From assembly GCA_035235625.1 (NCBI GenBank), contig CP141146.1:27274501-27338500 (forward strand): DNA of 64,000 bases, in the 5' to 3' direction. A program made the position numbers and the translations under genes. This document shows, one piece after another, positions 1 to 15,200 of the stretch (position 1 is the stretch's first letter; every line of letters starts with the position of its first letter). Below the pieces are notes generated by a model, which saw only the letters and a program-made list of their open reading frames with translations, had not been told where the DNA came from and searched no databases. The DNA is from Saururus chinensis (lineage: Eukaryota; Streptophyta; Magnoliopsida; Piperales; Saururaceae).

Positions 1-67
1 TTCACATAATTGATTATTTGAACATCCGAATCGCTTTGTTCTCCACTAGAAAAAATGTAATTAGGTC

Positions 68-73
68 TTTATT
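68..73 (-). terminator. candidate poly(A) signal AATAAA
   Basis: AATAAA on the minus strand about 146 bp downstream of the stop codon, a suitable position for the fusion gene's 3' end. Plant poly(A) signals are loose, so this is suggestive only. Confidence 0.35.
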
Positions 74-218
74 CCGAAGACGTTTTACCTGTTCATAGCA
101 GAAATACGAGTTGAATCAAGCAATTTAAAAGTTTAAGGCAAGAGGAACCGGCAGCTAAAGAGAAATTTATAACGTACTACATGTCAATAAGGTATAAAAA
201 ACACTTCCACTCAAGCCT

Positions 219-278
219 TCAGGGCATGGATGAAAAATATGGATGTTGAAGAGCATCATCAATGCTTAATCGATCATC
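219..278 (-). CDS. Exon 20: kinase C-terminus and stop
   Basis: Residues 1070-1088, [19 protein letters not shown], then TGA at 219-221. DALQHPYF is the canonical end of a Ser/Thr kinase fold. The acceptor is TTTGCAG. Confidence 0.94.
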   Translation of the reverse strand, partial: DDRLSIDDALQHPYFSSMP

Positions 279-3200
279 CTGCAAAACATGTTTATGTCAT
301 TCAGAGGGAGCATGATGAGCCCATATAATTCTTAAGACGAAGAAAAGAAACATCTTCTCAAGAGTATTTATATAATTATTTCAATTAATTCCAATTGTTG
401 TAAACTTTAACAATTCCCCATTGATACCATTTTCCTAACAAGAAATAAATGGTTACCTTTGATGTTCTTCTTTGTAAAACAAACACAAAGAAGTGCAAGT
501 AGATATACATAGCAAAACAAAAAACATATTCGTTAGCAAAAAAGCCGCCCAATTATATGAAGAATAGGAATTGTAGCTCAAAACCCACTCACCTAACATT
601 AGACATGTAAAGTTTTGCAAATTCGCTCAAACTGATAGTTAGCAAGACAAAATTACTAGGTGGGTCAATGACAATACCAATACTTTGGAAATCAAACAAT
701 CATTAACAAAGAAATAAACTATTTGCTAATGTTCTATGAAAATCCAGCGGCTTGTCAGTAAAAAAGATGGTATCTGTATTTTCATCATATAATTCTGATA
801 TACAAACTGTGATATATTGAATTATCTTTTTTCATTAGCATTACACTAGGACTTACAGGGTCCCATCGTAGCAATTGGCGTACTAAACGCATAGCAAAAA
901 CATTTGGAAACCTGCAGTTTCCACAGTTAGAATTTAGAGGATACACAGAACCATAAAAGTCGAATACAATTTCAGACCAAAATGCACGAAAAGAGCAAAC
1001 TCACCCAAGTTTGAGAGGATCTTTACTCTTCACAAGATTTGAGAAAACCTCTTCAGAGCATTTCCATGATGCTGGCCACATTTCAAGCTTGTTTCAAACA
1101 GAAGTTTCCATTAGTCAGATTAAATGAAAATTCAAACATCAAGATAGATTACAGACATTTGTAAGAGTAGGCTGATTCCAAGTATTCTACAAGAAGTTCA
1201 AGCAGAATCACTTGAAAGAACAAAATGGCTTATATATAGGCTGTAGAACAAACCTGAAGGATGGAAATCAATGGAAGGAAGATTATGGATATGAAATCAT
1301 TTTTACCGACCCATATTGTTATCAGTTCAATCCTTTCTTTCTTTTTTTATTTTACTAAAAAACTTTTCACCTCACAGTTCAGCCTACCCTATCTGGCTAT
1401 CCTACCCCCATCGTCTTCCTCCAATGTCAGCCCCCGAGTCCCTATAATTGCCAAGATTGCCAATATATCAGCTAGAATTGAAGACAAAGAAGAGCAAAAA
1501 GGAAGACGAAGAGGAGGGCGACCAGAGGCTCCCTCCAGCAAGTACTTTTTCTTCTTCAACTGCGAGCCAGCAGTTCTCTTCTTCCATCCACAAGAACAGA
1601 CTCACCCTCCTGTTCTGAATTCTGATACAAGGGCTCCATCCCGAACCCCTGAATTCTGCTCCTGGGACTCCCTTCCAAGCCCCTTGTCAGGTGCGCAGCT
1701 CCCTGCACCCTTGTAAAGATGGGCAGCATTCACCCCCAAAGTTGTGTCACTGATAGAGTTGCCGGAAAATGGAGGGACAATGATGGCAAAAGGTATAAAT
1801 TATATATGGAAAGGGATTTTTTTTTTAAGTTATGTAAGTTAGTTTACTTTTTGGGAACTGCAGCCGACATAGTGATATGATAGTGATCTATATCTACTCA
1901 CTGCCAGCAGTGACTGTGAAAATACATTTTAAAACATACTTATATTCTGAAATGTTGCCGGATCAGGTAGAATAGCGCTCCAATGGAAGGGTGAACGGTG
2001 GGAGAAATGAGCAAGAAAAGGTACTCACATGGCATACTTCATGAACCAAATGAATTAAGGAATTATACTGAAAATTTTAATTACACTTTGGTTCTGGAAA
2101 TACATGTGTAAAACCCTTTATTAAGTCAGAGATGTCATAACTTATCTTAGCATATATGTATTCTTGATCTTATACATGTTTGAGATCAATATTAGCACTA
2201 ATAAAAACACATGTTAAAAGCCCCTCTAACATATCTTATATTTGGCTGACTAATACATCACAGATATCCGATATGGCAATCCGTGCACACAAGACAATGT
2301 CAGTATTTATTTTTAGAACTTTATAGCATAAGAAAAAACTGACATGTAATCATGCCACCAAAAACATAAAGTGTAAGGTAAACGCATATAACATACGGAC
2401 TATGACTCGAGCATCTTCCAAAAACACAAATCATGTCTTGGAATTTGTACATGAATCAGTCCATCCCAGGTACATGAACCAAGGCCAATTCAGCCTTAAT
2501 GTTTTCGGTTTTGTTATATCAAATCAAGACACAATATTATCAAATGGTTTTAAAATATAAATATATAATTAACAAACATAAGATCAAAGACCAACTAAGT
2601 GACAGATCATGCCAACATCAATCAACAGGAAACAATATGCGTGAAAAAAACACCTAGATTTCTAAAATAAACTCCTATCTTGATTCCATTTTATCTCCTT
2701 CAGCCCTTTGATTTATTGCCAAATCACTGAGAAATCAACTCTTCCTCCAGAGAATCCCTCTCTCTCTCTCTCATGATAAATTTCATTTAGGAGGTTTCTA
2801 AGAACATGAGAGAGTTGGAGATAAATAAGGCCGTTGGTTTTGTGAGCTTTGAGGAAGTGGGTGATGCCACACTCCTAAATGTCTCAGCTTGTGTCTTTAT
2901 CATTTCTCTTTGGTTCAATTCACGTAAAATTCCTTAAATTGATTTGGTTCTGTAATTACTCTGGTGCTGCTAATATTGTTTTTCCTACTGGATTCTGACA
3001 CAGGCCAACCATATCCACAAATCTGATTGGCCCATCTTGAATTAAACCAGTTATTTGATTAAATAAATAAAACATCTTTTCATAAATCATATTTTTGAAT
3101 ATGCATATATTTTAGTACTCACCCTGAGTGCCATTTTAGTACTATCAACTTTCAACCAGAAAATTAAAGAAAGTAAAAATGCTAATGCAATTGACGCACA

Positions 3201-6200
3201 TTCAATCCCAAAGAAAATGAATAACAGTTAAAGAGCAATAATATTACATGAATATTGCTGGAATATTTGAACTCATAAAGTAATGAAAATTTTATTAAGT
3301 TGTTCAATCGTGTGAGGAAAATAAAACTTACATGCTTCTTTGTTCTGTCTTGCCTATGCTGGTGTGGAGAAATCCTAGGAGCCAGTATGCACATTTCCAT
3401 AAGAGATCGTAGTCTGAGATTGTGCATGAATATTACCGTTAAGAGAAGTTATGTAGGATATACCAAAAAAGGTAAAGAGAAGACACTTAGAAACTCTATG
3501 AGCCAATATCAAGGAGACGGAAGTGCACAGTAAGGCATAATCCAGTAACTCAACGGGCAACTAAATAAACAATCAAGTAGCCATCTGTAACATACAGTAT
3601 TAAAGCTACACACTGAAGCAATGTGCAACCTTGTTTCCATTACAGTATGTATATTATGAAAAAGAGGACCACTTCATTTTTAACACATCCACTCCCTCGT
3701 TTACATGTGAAAGACACTGAAAGAGAAAAAATATTTCAATACGAGGTCATGAACTGAATATAACTTAAAAGATTAGCTCCACATCCCAATAGAACATTAG
3801 CAAGTATTTCTTCACTTATTCATTCTAAGTCATATCCTCCTTTCCTTCTAGGAGCCTCTACAAGGCATCAATTATATCTCCTTACAGCCGTTGTTTACAC
3901 ATGGCCAGACCGTCCCAATCAGATTTCTGTTAATTTATAAGTTGAGTGAAAAGCTGTATTGTGTGCGAGGCATTTGTAATAGGTATGAATCTTAAGTCAT
4001 AGGTTGAGTTAAACTTATTAGTGGAAAGTTTATAATAATAATGTGACTTGCATACAAGGGCTCTCTAAGCACAAAAGTTTCTTTTATTTGCTCTTCTTCC
4101 TCTACGCTTCTTCGCCAACTCTACATGGTACACATCCTAACAGCAATACAGACTTGAAAAGAATATAATCTAGTCTGTCTATCACACTCTCCCTCCCTGA
4201 ACTGCCTCAAAAAAAATATTGGTGGGTCAGATTCTTTCCCAATGTAACAACTGTTCACATGTTATGTTGAGTCTTTGACCATGGACCACAATCTTGCAAA
4301 ATCTCGGCCAGATCTTAATCTCGGAAGATTCGTCAAGAGTGGAGACGATGTAGATTAGCTTTTGGGCATTTTTACACCGACCTGGAGAGATCTTGGAAAT
4401 ATCATATCTCAATGAAATCTTAAGTTTTGGAAAAACACTTTCAAATTTTTTTAAAATTGCCTTCCACATGGTACACATCCTAACAGCAATACAGACTTGA
4501 AAAGAACATAATCTTGTCTCTCTCTCACACACACTCTCCCTCAACTACCTGAAAAAAAAACTTGCGGGTCAAATTTTTTCCAATGTAACTACTGTTCCAT
4601 GTTATGTTGAGTCTTTCACTATTCGTTTAACTCTATCATGACCATGACCAGGGGTGGCCACGGGCCGGGCCCTGCCGAAGGGGCATGGGGGAGCCTAGAC
4701 TAGCTTGTGGCCCCTTCAGACAGGCTGCGGGATGGCCATCTAGGCCTGCTTTGCCCCAGCCCCTCTGGAGCTTCAAAGCTGGCCGGTCAAAAAATGCATT
4801 GATTTCTTTTTCTGATTCTAAAGGAAAGCACCAAGTACTAACAATCTTTCTTTCCGAGTATCCAATAGGTCCCACAATTGCCATTGTGGGGCCCTCTTGA
4901 TATATGGGCCTCACTGAGACCACATAGGCTAGAAGCCTGGAATGAGCCATAGAACATGAGGCCCATTAAATATGGTCCCATGCATATGCATGGGCAAGTT
5001 TACTAATAAAATTGTAAACGGTAGAGAGAGGTACCCACATTAAACTTGGGTTTTGGACTCTTAGACCCTTCCCTGACCCACATAAAAGTATGAAAAATGT
5101 TTTGCTGACCACTTACCATGACTAGATTGCATGACCAATGGAAATGAGGGGAAAAACCTGGGTACTGTTGGAATCATTCCCAAGTTTCTCTCTCACCTCT
5201 TCTGTAGTAATGTGGCAGCCTCCCATTGTTGGTCACCAAGCCTTGGTCATGAAAATTTGGTTAGGCTAGACAAGTCCTAAAAGTATGTGGCGAACTTTTG
5301 TACAATTACACATGAACTAAACTGATACATCTAACCTAAGGGCTACTAAGCTCTGAATGGTGGACGAGTATATCTATCTTAAGGACATAATATCAAAAAC
5401 TAGCCTAGATCATATTTCAGCATTTTGATTGCATGATAGTAAGTCACAGTCACAAAAGCAAAAAGTAAGCTTCTAACAATGTGTTCATTTTGGCCCTAAA
5501 TAATTCCTTATGTTTATGAGTGCTCTAAAGAATTCAACCTTATAATCTTTATAGAAGCAGCCCCTTCACACTTATATACTTAATTCTTATTAAGAGTATC
5601 TTGTTATACCCCACTTGAATTTTCAAGATACAAGAATCATTAAAAGTTATTACCCTAATTTTTCCAATAGGCATCACTATTTCATCATGAGTGGGTAGGA
5701 GATATTATATCCAGAGTGAACCCGTTGACTCGCACACAACTTAGTTGTCCCTTTGAACCTAGATCTTGGGACTCCGAACAATTAAGTTGGGTTGCCATTG
5801 TGGAACTCTTAATGCACAAGCTTCAGACCCATTACCCTTGATGAACAATTTACTTGCTCTCTAGTCACACCTTTAGTAAGAGGATATGCAATGTTGTCTT
5901 TTAACCTTATATAATCCGCAAAAGTAATTCCACTTCAATTGTTTTATAATGATGGATATGTCAATAATACTACAGTATAAATTACTTTGTGCCCTTCCGA
6001 TAGCCGATTAGTTGTCATAATATATGCAAATAGGAGACACAAGTTTTGGCCACATTAAAATATCCTCTAATAAATAATGAAGCAACTTAAATTCTGCTCA
6101 TCCAAATGTGAAACTTGAATATCATGCACTGTCTTTTGAGGTTGTGAAGCTTTTTTGAATGAAAATTCCACTTTCCACTAACTTGTTTTCCACTGACTCT

Positions 6201-9200
6201 GTCTATCTTTATTCAAATTTCTCATCATTGAAGCTCCTGAAGATTCTTCTTCGCATGTGACAACAGATCCCATTTTGTTTTTCTTCTGTTCTGGTACCCA
6301 GTAGAGCTATTCCTGGTTTCTCCTCACTATAGTCACTATATCATACAATCCTTATAAATCTTCCACTCATTAATCTCACATTGTCATTACACCACAAAGA
6401 GTACACCCATATCAAAGTTGAGAACAAGTTTGAATCAGACAATTTACATTTGGAGTGGACAAACCCAACATGATTTCTTCATCTAAAATTGTGACGGCAT
6501 TTTTGGATATTAATTGGCCAATTGAAATCAATTCCCTAACTGGTTGATGACAGAAATGGAATGGTTCAATCTGCTGGTGACATTATTACTTTCACACATT
6601 TATTCCTGTTATAGATGTTTATAGTCGGTTAAAAAAGGAAGATTGCCAATGTCCTTTTGATGCAGTTAGGTTTAAATTGTCCAACATCCCATCAACGCCT
6701 TTTCTTGCTTTGGCCACCACTTACCCTTCTCTATCATCTTTCATACCTATCTTACTACCATTTTTTTAGAAATCCATATGACTATCATATAGATATTACT
6801 TACCAATATTAGATCTCAGTACACACTGGTCATATACTTACTTGTATATAGGGTAAGTAAATAGATCTTGCTGTCCCTATAAAATAGATAACTATAATTC
6901 TATCCTAATCACTTGACATTTTTTCCTTGGATTACTAAACAGGTATGCTATTTTAAGACTACCCTTTGCCAGCTTCTACCAGTTTCCTACTGTTAGAAAC
7001 CAAGTAGCCTCAAGAGCTCAGACTGTTAGGGAATGACCCAACAATGTATATAATAAGCCCAGATCAAACCCCTCAGGATGGTCTACCATTATTTAAGGGA
7101 TGCATATGCTTGCACATGAGCAGAATTAAGGATCAAAACTGGGACCTCCTGGCTCCGATACCATGCTAGAAACCAAGTTGCCTTAAAAGCTCAAGTTGTT
7201 AAGGAACGACCCAACAATGTATATGTAATCTGCCCCTCCCCTTACCCTGTGTGAGGGTGCTTTACTAATTATACCTCAAAGCCTCAAGGATAAAATATGC
7301 TTCATTATGGCGTTGTCTTAAAAAAACTCTAGATTGTTAACATCATTTCCAATGTTAAAATCCTCAGAAAATACATCATACATAGGATTAACTGATTCAC
7401 CATGCTCAAAGTATGCAAGTAGACAGTTGCAAAGAAATAGAAGGGATTGATTGGTCATTTGAAACTTCATGTTTCAAGAAAGATTCATTTCTAAATGTTT
7501 GTTATTTAGATAATTACATAATATTTTCCTTCATATATACGATTCTATACAAATCTTATTTTCCATTGATAAATCTCTGTAACCAACTTACCTATAAGCT
7601 AGGTCTTTCATGCTTTCACTCCATCCATTGAGGTGCTGATCCAACAATGTGCGAATTCGAGCACTAATGTCAAAAACATGCGGTGATCCTAAAATTAACT
7701 CTAACATCACAACACCCACGCTCCACATGTCGTATCTGCCACCAAAATTAAAATATAATGTGTTCCTTGTTTCAATACAGTAATAATGCAACATGTATTA
7801 CTGATAGGACCAGGAGATACTTCAAAATGGTGCTGGTGGGCGCACGAAACCAACTAGAATTTAGAAGAGCTTCTGGGGGGGAATACTCAAAAGTTTGCTC
7901 TGCTCTGCAATACAAATGAAAAATATTGTAAATATTCATATAAACTGTAAATGATAAGAATGGTAAGCAAAAAAGACATCTTCTCACACAGAAAAGACAA
8001 CATAAATAAAGTATAATATACACGAGAGATAGATTACCATAATAATTGCATCCTAACCTAAAAGCTTAAGCTATTAAAAAACTAACTATTCATAACAACA
8101 CATTTCATCATCATCATCATATGCCTTATCCTAACTATGTGGATCGGTGACATGGAGATTCTTTATCAGCATAAAAGAGATGGTATTAAATCCATGAAAA
8201 GAAACACAATGGAAAGTTTTTATGCCAGTTGCCCTTCCTGACTTGACCCTCTAAAGAGGGCATATGTGCATTAGTTTCATGAGATGATAGTTGCAAATGA
8301 AACATTGATGTAATCATCTTCCATCACAAAGCTGGTAACAACCAAAACCAGTCCATGTCAAAAGAAAGTCATAAAACATGTCAATTACAAGATACTTAGA
8401 GAAGATAACTGGGAATCGTTTACTACCAGCAGAGCAAAAATCCAATTTGTAAATTGTACGTTTTCCAACTTCATGTCTCACAAGAACGTCATGGTAGCAA
8501 AAACCCCAAAACAAAACTAAAAGAATTACTTTCTAGTTAATTACTTTTTAGACATGATCTATCTGGGCTCTTATTTCAAATATGTTCTTATAACAAAAAA
8601 AAAATTATCAAAGTAATAATAACTATGGTAGATAGATACATAAACCCATAGTCTCACATTGGTGGTTCAATTTTACCAAATTTCACCAATTGCAAAAGAA
8701 TATTTGCATAAAAAACTCAAATCAAAGTTGACACAAAGAAATTACCCAATTTACACACAGCCTAATGACTGACATTACTGGTGACAAGCTCACCACTCAA
8801 ACTGATGCCTAACACAGGAATCCGACACTACATCAGTGTAAAGTTTGGACCTTAGGCAAAGGGCTAAAGTTTTGGCAAGATAAAGTTAAGCAAAGAGGAA
8901 GAACGGAAGACTGTGCAAGCAGTCATTCATAGAACTGAAACGAAGATAATGTCAGCTTTCAAAACCACCAATTATAAAAAATTTCATCTTTAAAATTTGT
9001 CATTACATAAAGCTTATAATTAAAAAAAGTCAGGAGTTAAAGATAGAAGACCTGTAGACACTCTCAAAAGTCAAAAGTGAAGTAATTTCATTTTGACACA
9101 TTTATAAATTTGATACACGCCATACCTAGAAGGGCCATTTGATCCATAAAGATTCTTTAGAGTGAATTCATCCATAGCACTGCCAAAGTCAATGATTCGC

Positions 9201-12200
9201 CTGAAATGCCAGCACAAATAATTCCAGAAATTCTATCAGACTGAAAACGATAAAAAATATATCTTCCAATTAATGAAACAAACAATCTTCACCTAATTCA
9301 GTAGTAATGACACTAAGCAAAAAATAATGCAACAGAATAAGCAGAAAATCTTTGCATGATTATATTCTCCTATTAGCATCAAATAATTATTCAAACTGCA
9401 GTTATTGTGATATGAATCCTATAAGAAAATTTTTATTTTCTGAAAAAATTAGTGTACAAAAGTCAAACAAATAACAATTGATCAGTTTAGATGGAGAATA
9501 TAGTCAACCTGTAAACAAACAATCAATTAATTGCAAGGAATATATAAGTTAAACTGTGTTATTCAATTGGCTTCATTTTGAAAGTTTAATATTTTATAAC
9601 CATTCTCACAGAAGATTCTCCACTGTAGTGATTAAAAATAGACGACACAACGAGGTATAACTAATAGCCATTTCCAGTTATAACTATTTCAAACATTATC
9701 CAACTACTTGCCACCAAACTCAGAGGCATCCATAATAACCAAAAGAGGTTCTTACAGGCACCATTTGTTTACAGCTGATGAAAGGGGTCACTTTAGTGCT
9801 ACAGGAGGCTCTTTTTCTGCCAATGGTACAGGAGATTATTCAGCCTCCTACAGCCACATGCAAAAACAGCCAACAGCTTAAAGGACTCTCATTCTAATTA
9901 TTAGTCCCAGAATGAGCATTTGCTCATAATTTTTTTACCATGATCTTTTCTTTACCATAGGACAATTCTTTGAATTATCCATACAATTGTGTCCTGGGAT
10001 TAACCCAGAGACAATTCTAAATGTCTGAAACTTCTGCTAGAGAATTAGGAACAGAGAAAAACACCAACAAAGAAGGTTGATAAAATTGTACATTATGATG
10101 GGGTAGTGTCTGTCGCCACTTGGGATTGACCTCAAGCACCTTCCTGTTTCCTCCAGAAAGCAAATAACCATATTCTCTTCGCACAAAAGAAATATAAATT
10201 AGTAAGAAGATAGACAGAGGACTACATTTGAAGGCAACAATATTATTTAAATGTTTCAGCCAATGTTAATAAACCATGAGCTAAGCCTTGAATCGCCTGA
10301 TCTATGAAAAGATGAGGTGCAAGCCTCAATGCATGAAACAAAAAGCACGCTATTATTATGCATCATCATCATTATTATTAGGGAAAATTATATAAATAAT
10401 CTAAAAATAATAATTAACGGAATATAGGAGAGATAAATATAATTACCAAAATGGTATTCCTTTTTGCCATGTAGGCACCTACATAGCTTTTTTTTAAAAC
10501 TTTTAAGCTTGATTTTGTCCTTGCAAAGGATGAAATCAACTTAATATTGACTTTGTCCTTTGCAAGGACAAAATCTCCCTAGTTAGCAAAGTTCAGTATT
10601 ACCATTGATATCGTCCTTCTAAAGGACGAAAGATGTCCATTAGAAGGACAAATTCATCACTCTTATTTCCCAGCCGGAACTCTCTCCCTCACTTTCCTCC
10701 CCGCCCCAGCTCCTCTTATCTCTGTCTCCTCCCCACCCTAGCTCCTCTCCTCCCTGTCTCCTCCCCACCCTTTCTCTGTCTCCTCACTCTATTTACTAAA
10801 AAGGTTTGTTTTTTGTGGACGCTGGAAATTGGAAAGAAGGGATTGAGCTTCTTCTTTGCATGAGATGCCGATTATTTCAAGAGTATATATTAGACAATAA
10901 TAGGCAACTCATAAGGATCCATCTCATTACCTTCATAAGCATGTTTGGGTGAGCCATCTATTATTTACGCAGACCAAGAGGACCCAGTAGAGCAACTTCA
11001 TGGCCATGAGCGTGGTCAGGGTTGGGTCAAGGTCATAGGGGTAGGAGAGGTAGAGCTAATTAGAGTTGTCATATATTTTTTTCAAATGGGTGGCCATCCA
11101 GGTGTTTTATATGTTGTTTTCATAGGGGGCTATTTCGAGGTTAAATGAATCTTAAAACAAAAAATAAGTTTATTTTGTCGACTATCCATATTTAGCAAAT
11201 ATTTGGCCAAGTAGAGTTATTTCGTCCTATGTGGCAAAAAGGAATACTATTTTGGTAATTATTTTTATCCCTCCGATATTTTAGTAATTATTTTTTTTAA
11301 CATTATTCATATAATTTCCCTTATTATTATTATTCATTTAAATAAGTAAAATAAATAAAGTAATAGATAAACATGTCAAATACAGATTATAAGATTGCTA
11401 ATAAGATGGTAAAAGTAATGTATAATATCCTAATAACTAATATGCTGATAAGAGAATGAAAAGATTCTAATACCATTACTATAAACATTTTATTGGTCAT
11501 TGTCATTTAAAAAATAACTGATGACGATATTTTTCTGCCAGATCCTTTTGATGGCTTCCAAGTGGCATATTAGACCAAACCCTTATTAGTTGCCAACTTC
11601 CTGAAGTAATTATTAGGAATACTATGACAGGAAAAAGCCCGTAACACCAGTTAATACAATAAGCAGGCAATCAAGAAAAAGAAGCTAGACGAACAGATTG
11701 CCAACTAGAATGGAAGGCTGGCATGGATACCAGCGAGGATTTGACAAAGATCCATCAAGCAAAAATGTTCAGAAAAGAAGCTCAAAACAAGAAAGAATTC
11801 CTGCACCAGTGTCTTCCAGAAACTACTTCTGCATAGGTTGTTAAAAAGGATAACATCTACATTGGCTGTGGAGTGCACCTTTGCAGTGAGGACTTGGAGT
11901 TGATGCGCTTTTTATAGACTATGCCTTACCAAAGTGCATTCAAGGCATTCTTGGGGCACCTCAACTCGAGGCAGGCACCAAAAGAATCAAATTTCAACAT
12001 TGGCTTCAAATTTCCACAAAGCTATAAAGTAAAACAAACAGGGAAGCCACCAAGACAACATTTTAAACCCAAGCAGCAAGGCACTAGAAAAGCCTCTATT
12101 TGATGTTGAAAATTCATGCAGACTCCAGAATTGAGAAAAATTGCTAATGAATAACGAGTTATGTTGACTCCTTCCTTGGTATATTTCCCATAAATCTTTT

Positions 12201-15200
12201 AGTTTATTCTACTGTTTCTTCTCATTATTACAATTCTCAAATTAGCATTTATAAAAACACTAATGAAGTACTATTTAAAACTGCCTAGTCTAAAGTTGTA
12301 GTCTGATAAACTACAATGCTCAAGTGTTGTGCTGTTAACCTCCTTAAATGAAAATATTTCTGAAGGAAAACCTCAATGTTAATATTAACAGGAAAGTACC
12401 TGTTAACATCTTGGTCTATGTCACCTTGACAATGATATGAATGTGCGTTGGACGAAAGGGATATAATAAGGGAATGCCAAAGATGACGGGGTATCAAAGT
12501 AATAGCCTTTCTAACACGTAGGCCTCCATGCTCACCAAATTCCGTCTGCTAAATTTTGGCTCAAAATCACAAGCTGCAATGAGCAAGACCTGTTAATACT
12601 TGAAAATACTCTTCACACTAGTTATATATGGGAGGGAATTCTAGGAATTCATCTATAATTTCATTGCAGGTTCCTCCACTTTGTTTTAATAAAAAATCAC
12701 CTTATACGGTGGTGGTGGTGGTGGGGGGGGGGGGTAACTAGGTGCACTTTAATTGAGGTGCAGTTTTGTCTTTACTCATATTTTCTCTTTCATTGGTCAC
12801 ACCTCTTCTTTTAGGTTTGTAAACTGATATGCAACCATACACTTGTTTACCCCTTTAAATAACTAAATCCCTCTTTCTTCAAATTCTTATGTTTTTTCAA
12901 CAAAAGCTCACGGGGGCCCAGAAATCAAAATCGACCACCAATCCCCTTCATATCAAACCTGCCTGACATTGCGGACTCACTTGTAAAAGAAAAATTAATG
13001 AGATGCTTAATTGTTAAAGTTAAAAGAGATTCCGTACATTTTTTTCTTCAGTGATAGTATCATGTTCCTGTTGTGAAGACTCTCTTTTCACTCAGGTGAC
13101 CTTAAACAATGAGTGACATTTACTACCAGCTGCTAGTAAATAGCCGTTCGACACGTGGTTCATGTGAGATATATCTCCCATATTTCTGTATATGTCGTTT
13201 GACCAATACAAGACATGGGGGAAGATTATATCTCAGATTTGATTATATATCAGATATATTTGTGAAATCTGAGATATTTGGCAATATCCTGGGCCCACCC
13301 TCACTTTCTAACGCCCTTCCAAGCACCCGGTGATGGTGTTTGGACAATCTGATGCCCTTTCCAGCATCTTCTCCAGCATGTACAATATCATGTTCTCTAT
13401 TATAGACTTTTATTTTTACCTTTATGCTTTATTTATATACATATACCATCATGTTCTCCACTTAATCATTCTTATTACCTTCAAACTAATTTTTCTTCAT
13501 ATTATTGTTCATGTTTTCAACTTGAAAAAAGTAATTTATGTTAGTATAATGTACTAGCATGGTGTTATGATTGTTTGAGATTAGTACTAGGGCTTTTAGA
13601 TATATATGCTTAGTAACAAAATACTTGTGAAAACATTTTGGGTTGCCGATATTTTTTTTCCCAATATCTGGGAGATATCTCCTGTCTTCAAGTCACTGAT
13701 ATATCTTCCATAAAAGATATTGCAAACCATGGCTGGACAACCAAAGGAATTCAAGAACAGTGCAAACATGGTACTCTTACACTTTAGCCATTAGAAATTT
13801 TAAGCAAAGAAACTGATAAAAGTCAAACATCTGTACTGAATCACTGGCAGATATTTATTGAATGATACTTTATATAATAGCAACTACAAATAAGATTAAA
13901 ATTCTCACCAGGTTTAATGTCCCTGTGGGTAATGTTGCGATCATGACAGGACTTTAGTGCCATTAACTGAACAAAGATAAATAGTACATACTATGGTCAG
14001 CAATATTTGTATAACTCCAAGATTATAACAGTTTTTAGTACACAGTGACTACATGATTGAGTTGCAAAAACACTACAGACAGGTAGCAAAATTCTAAACA
14101 TAAAAAAAATCGTTCAACCATGCACAAAGATTCAAATCATTCAGTCATTTAAATTTTTATAACATGCGTATGTTCAAATTGAAAAAAAATAGAGGAGAAG
14201 AATGGAATTTAATATGCCTTAGGAATGGCTGTCCACCTGCTTTTATTGAAGAAAACATATAACAAATATCTCTTGATAGGTGAGTACAAGCAAATCAGAT
14301 TATCATCAGAAATCTATGGAATCTACATGTTTTCAAATCACAAAATTGTCTGTAGAAGAATCTTAGAGTACAATCAGGGGCAGTTTTATCACACCGCTGG
14401 TGAATTCTGACAGCTTTTTAGACCAGATTTGCACAAGATTAACAGCTGCAGGGTTCTGACTAGCTTCCTTTGTCAGTAAATTAAGTTCTCTTCCTGCTCT
14501 TGTTCTTTAATCTATGATGGGAATCAATCTAGTGTGGAGCCTTTATGTGCCTTCCTGTAATAGCTGATAATTAAGTTCTCATAACTAAAGTGGTCTGATC
14601 GTGGCAGCTTAGCAAAAGTTCATTCTTCACCTTAAATCAGTTTAAAGCATGGCATTGAGAGCAGGTTCAATCTCGAGCAGTCTAACCTACAAAATTTCAA
14701 TCTAGGGCAGTTTTTTTCATCTTGCTATTATCTCAAACTGGCTACTCAATGTTGCATCTGATAACTTCAAGAGTGTTCCCACCGAATTGGCTGCATTCGG
14801 TGTAAGGGCTGCAGCTGAGCCCTTCCTTTAATCTCCTAGATGGCATCATATCCTTAAGCTCCTAGATGGCAAAATCTAACCTTTCACCATCTGATGCCAA
14901 TTGTTGTCGGAGCTTTAAAAACTGCCACTGCAATACTCCTTCTAATCCAAAATATCTGCTTGCTGTTTGTGGCACCTCATCAAAGAAAGAACATTCCCTT
15001 CTCCCCAATTTTTTACTTCTTTAAGCCCAGCAGTGCCTCCCTAAAGAGCCTTAGGCCATTCTCACTTGGGCTGGTTGGGCGCCACCAGCAAGCAACCAGC
15101 AATCACAATGCAAAGTTGATCCAGTGAATCCAAATCACTTCTTATTTCCACTTTTTTAATCGGATGGAAATCTCTCTCATCCATGAGAAAATTGGGTTGA

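Noticed and set aside
1261..1716. 151-codon plus-strand ORF in intron 17
   Set aside because: Low-complexity Ser/Pro/Phe composition, no recognisable motif, antisense within an intron; chance frame.
12708..12734. GGT and poly-G run as a possible G-quadruplex regulatory site
   Set aside because: Simple low-complexity run in an intron; no supporting context.
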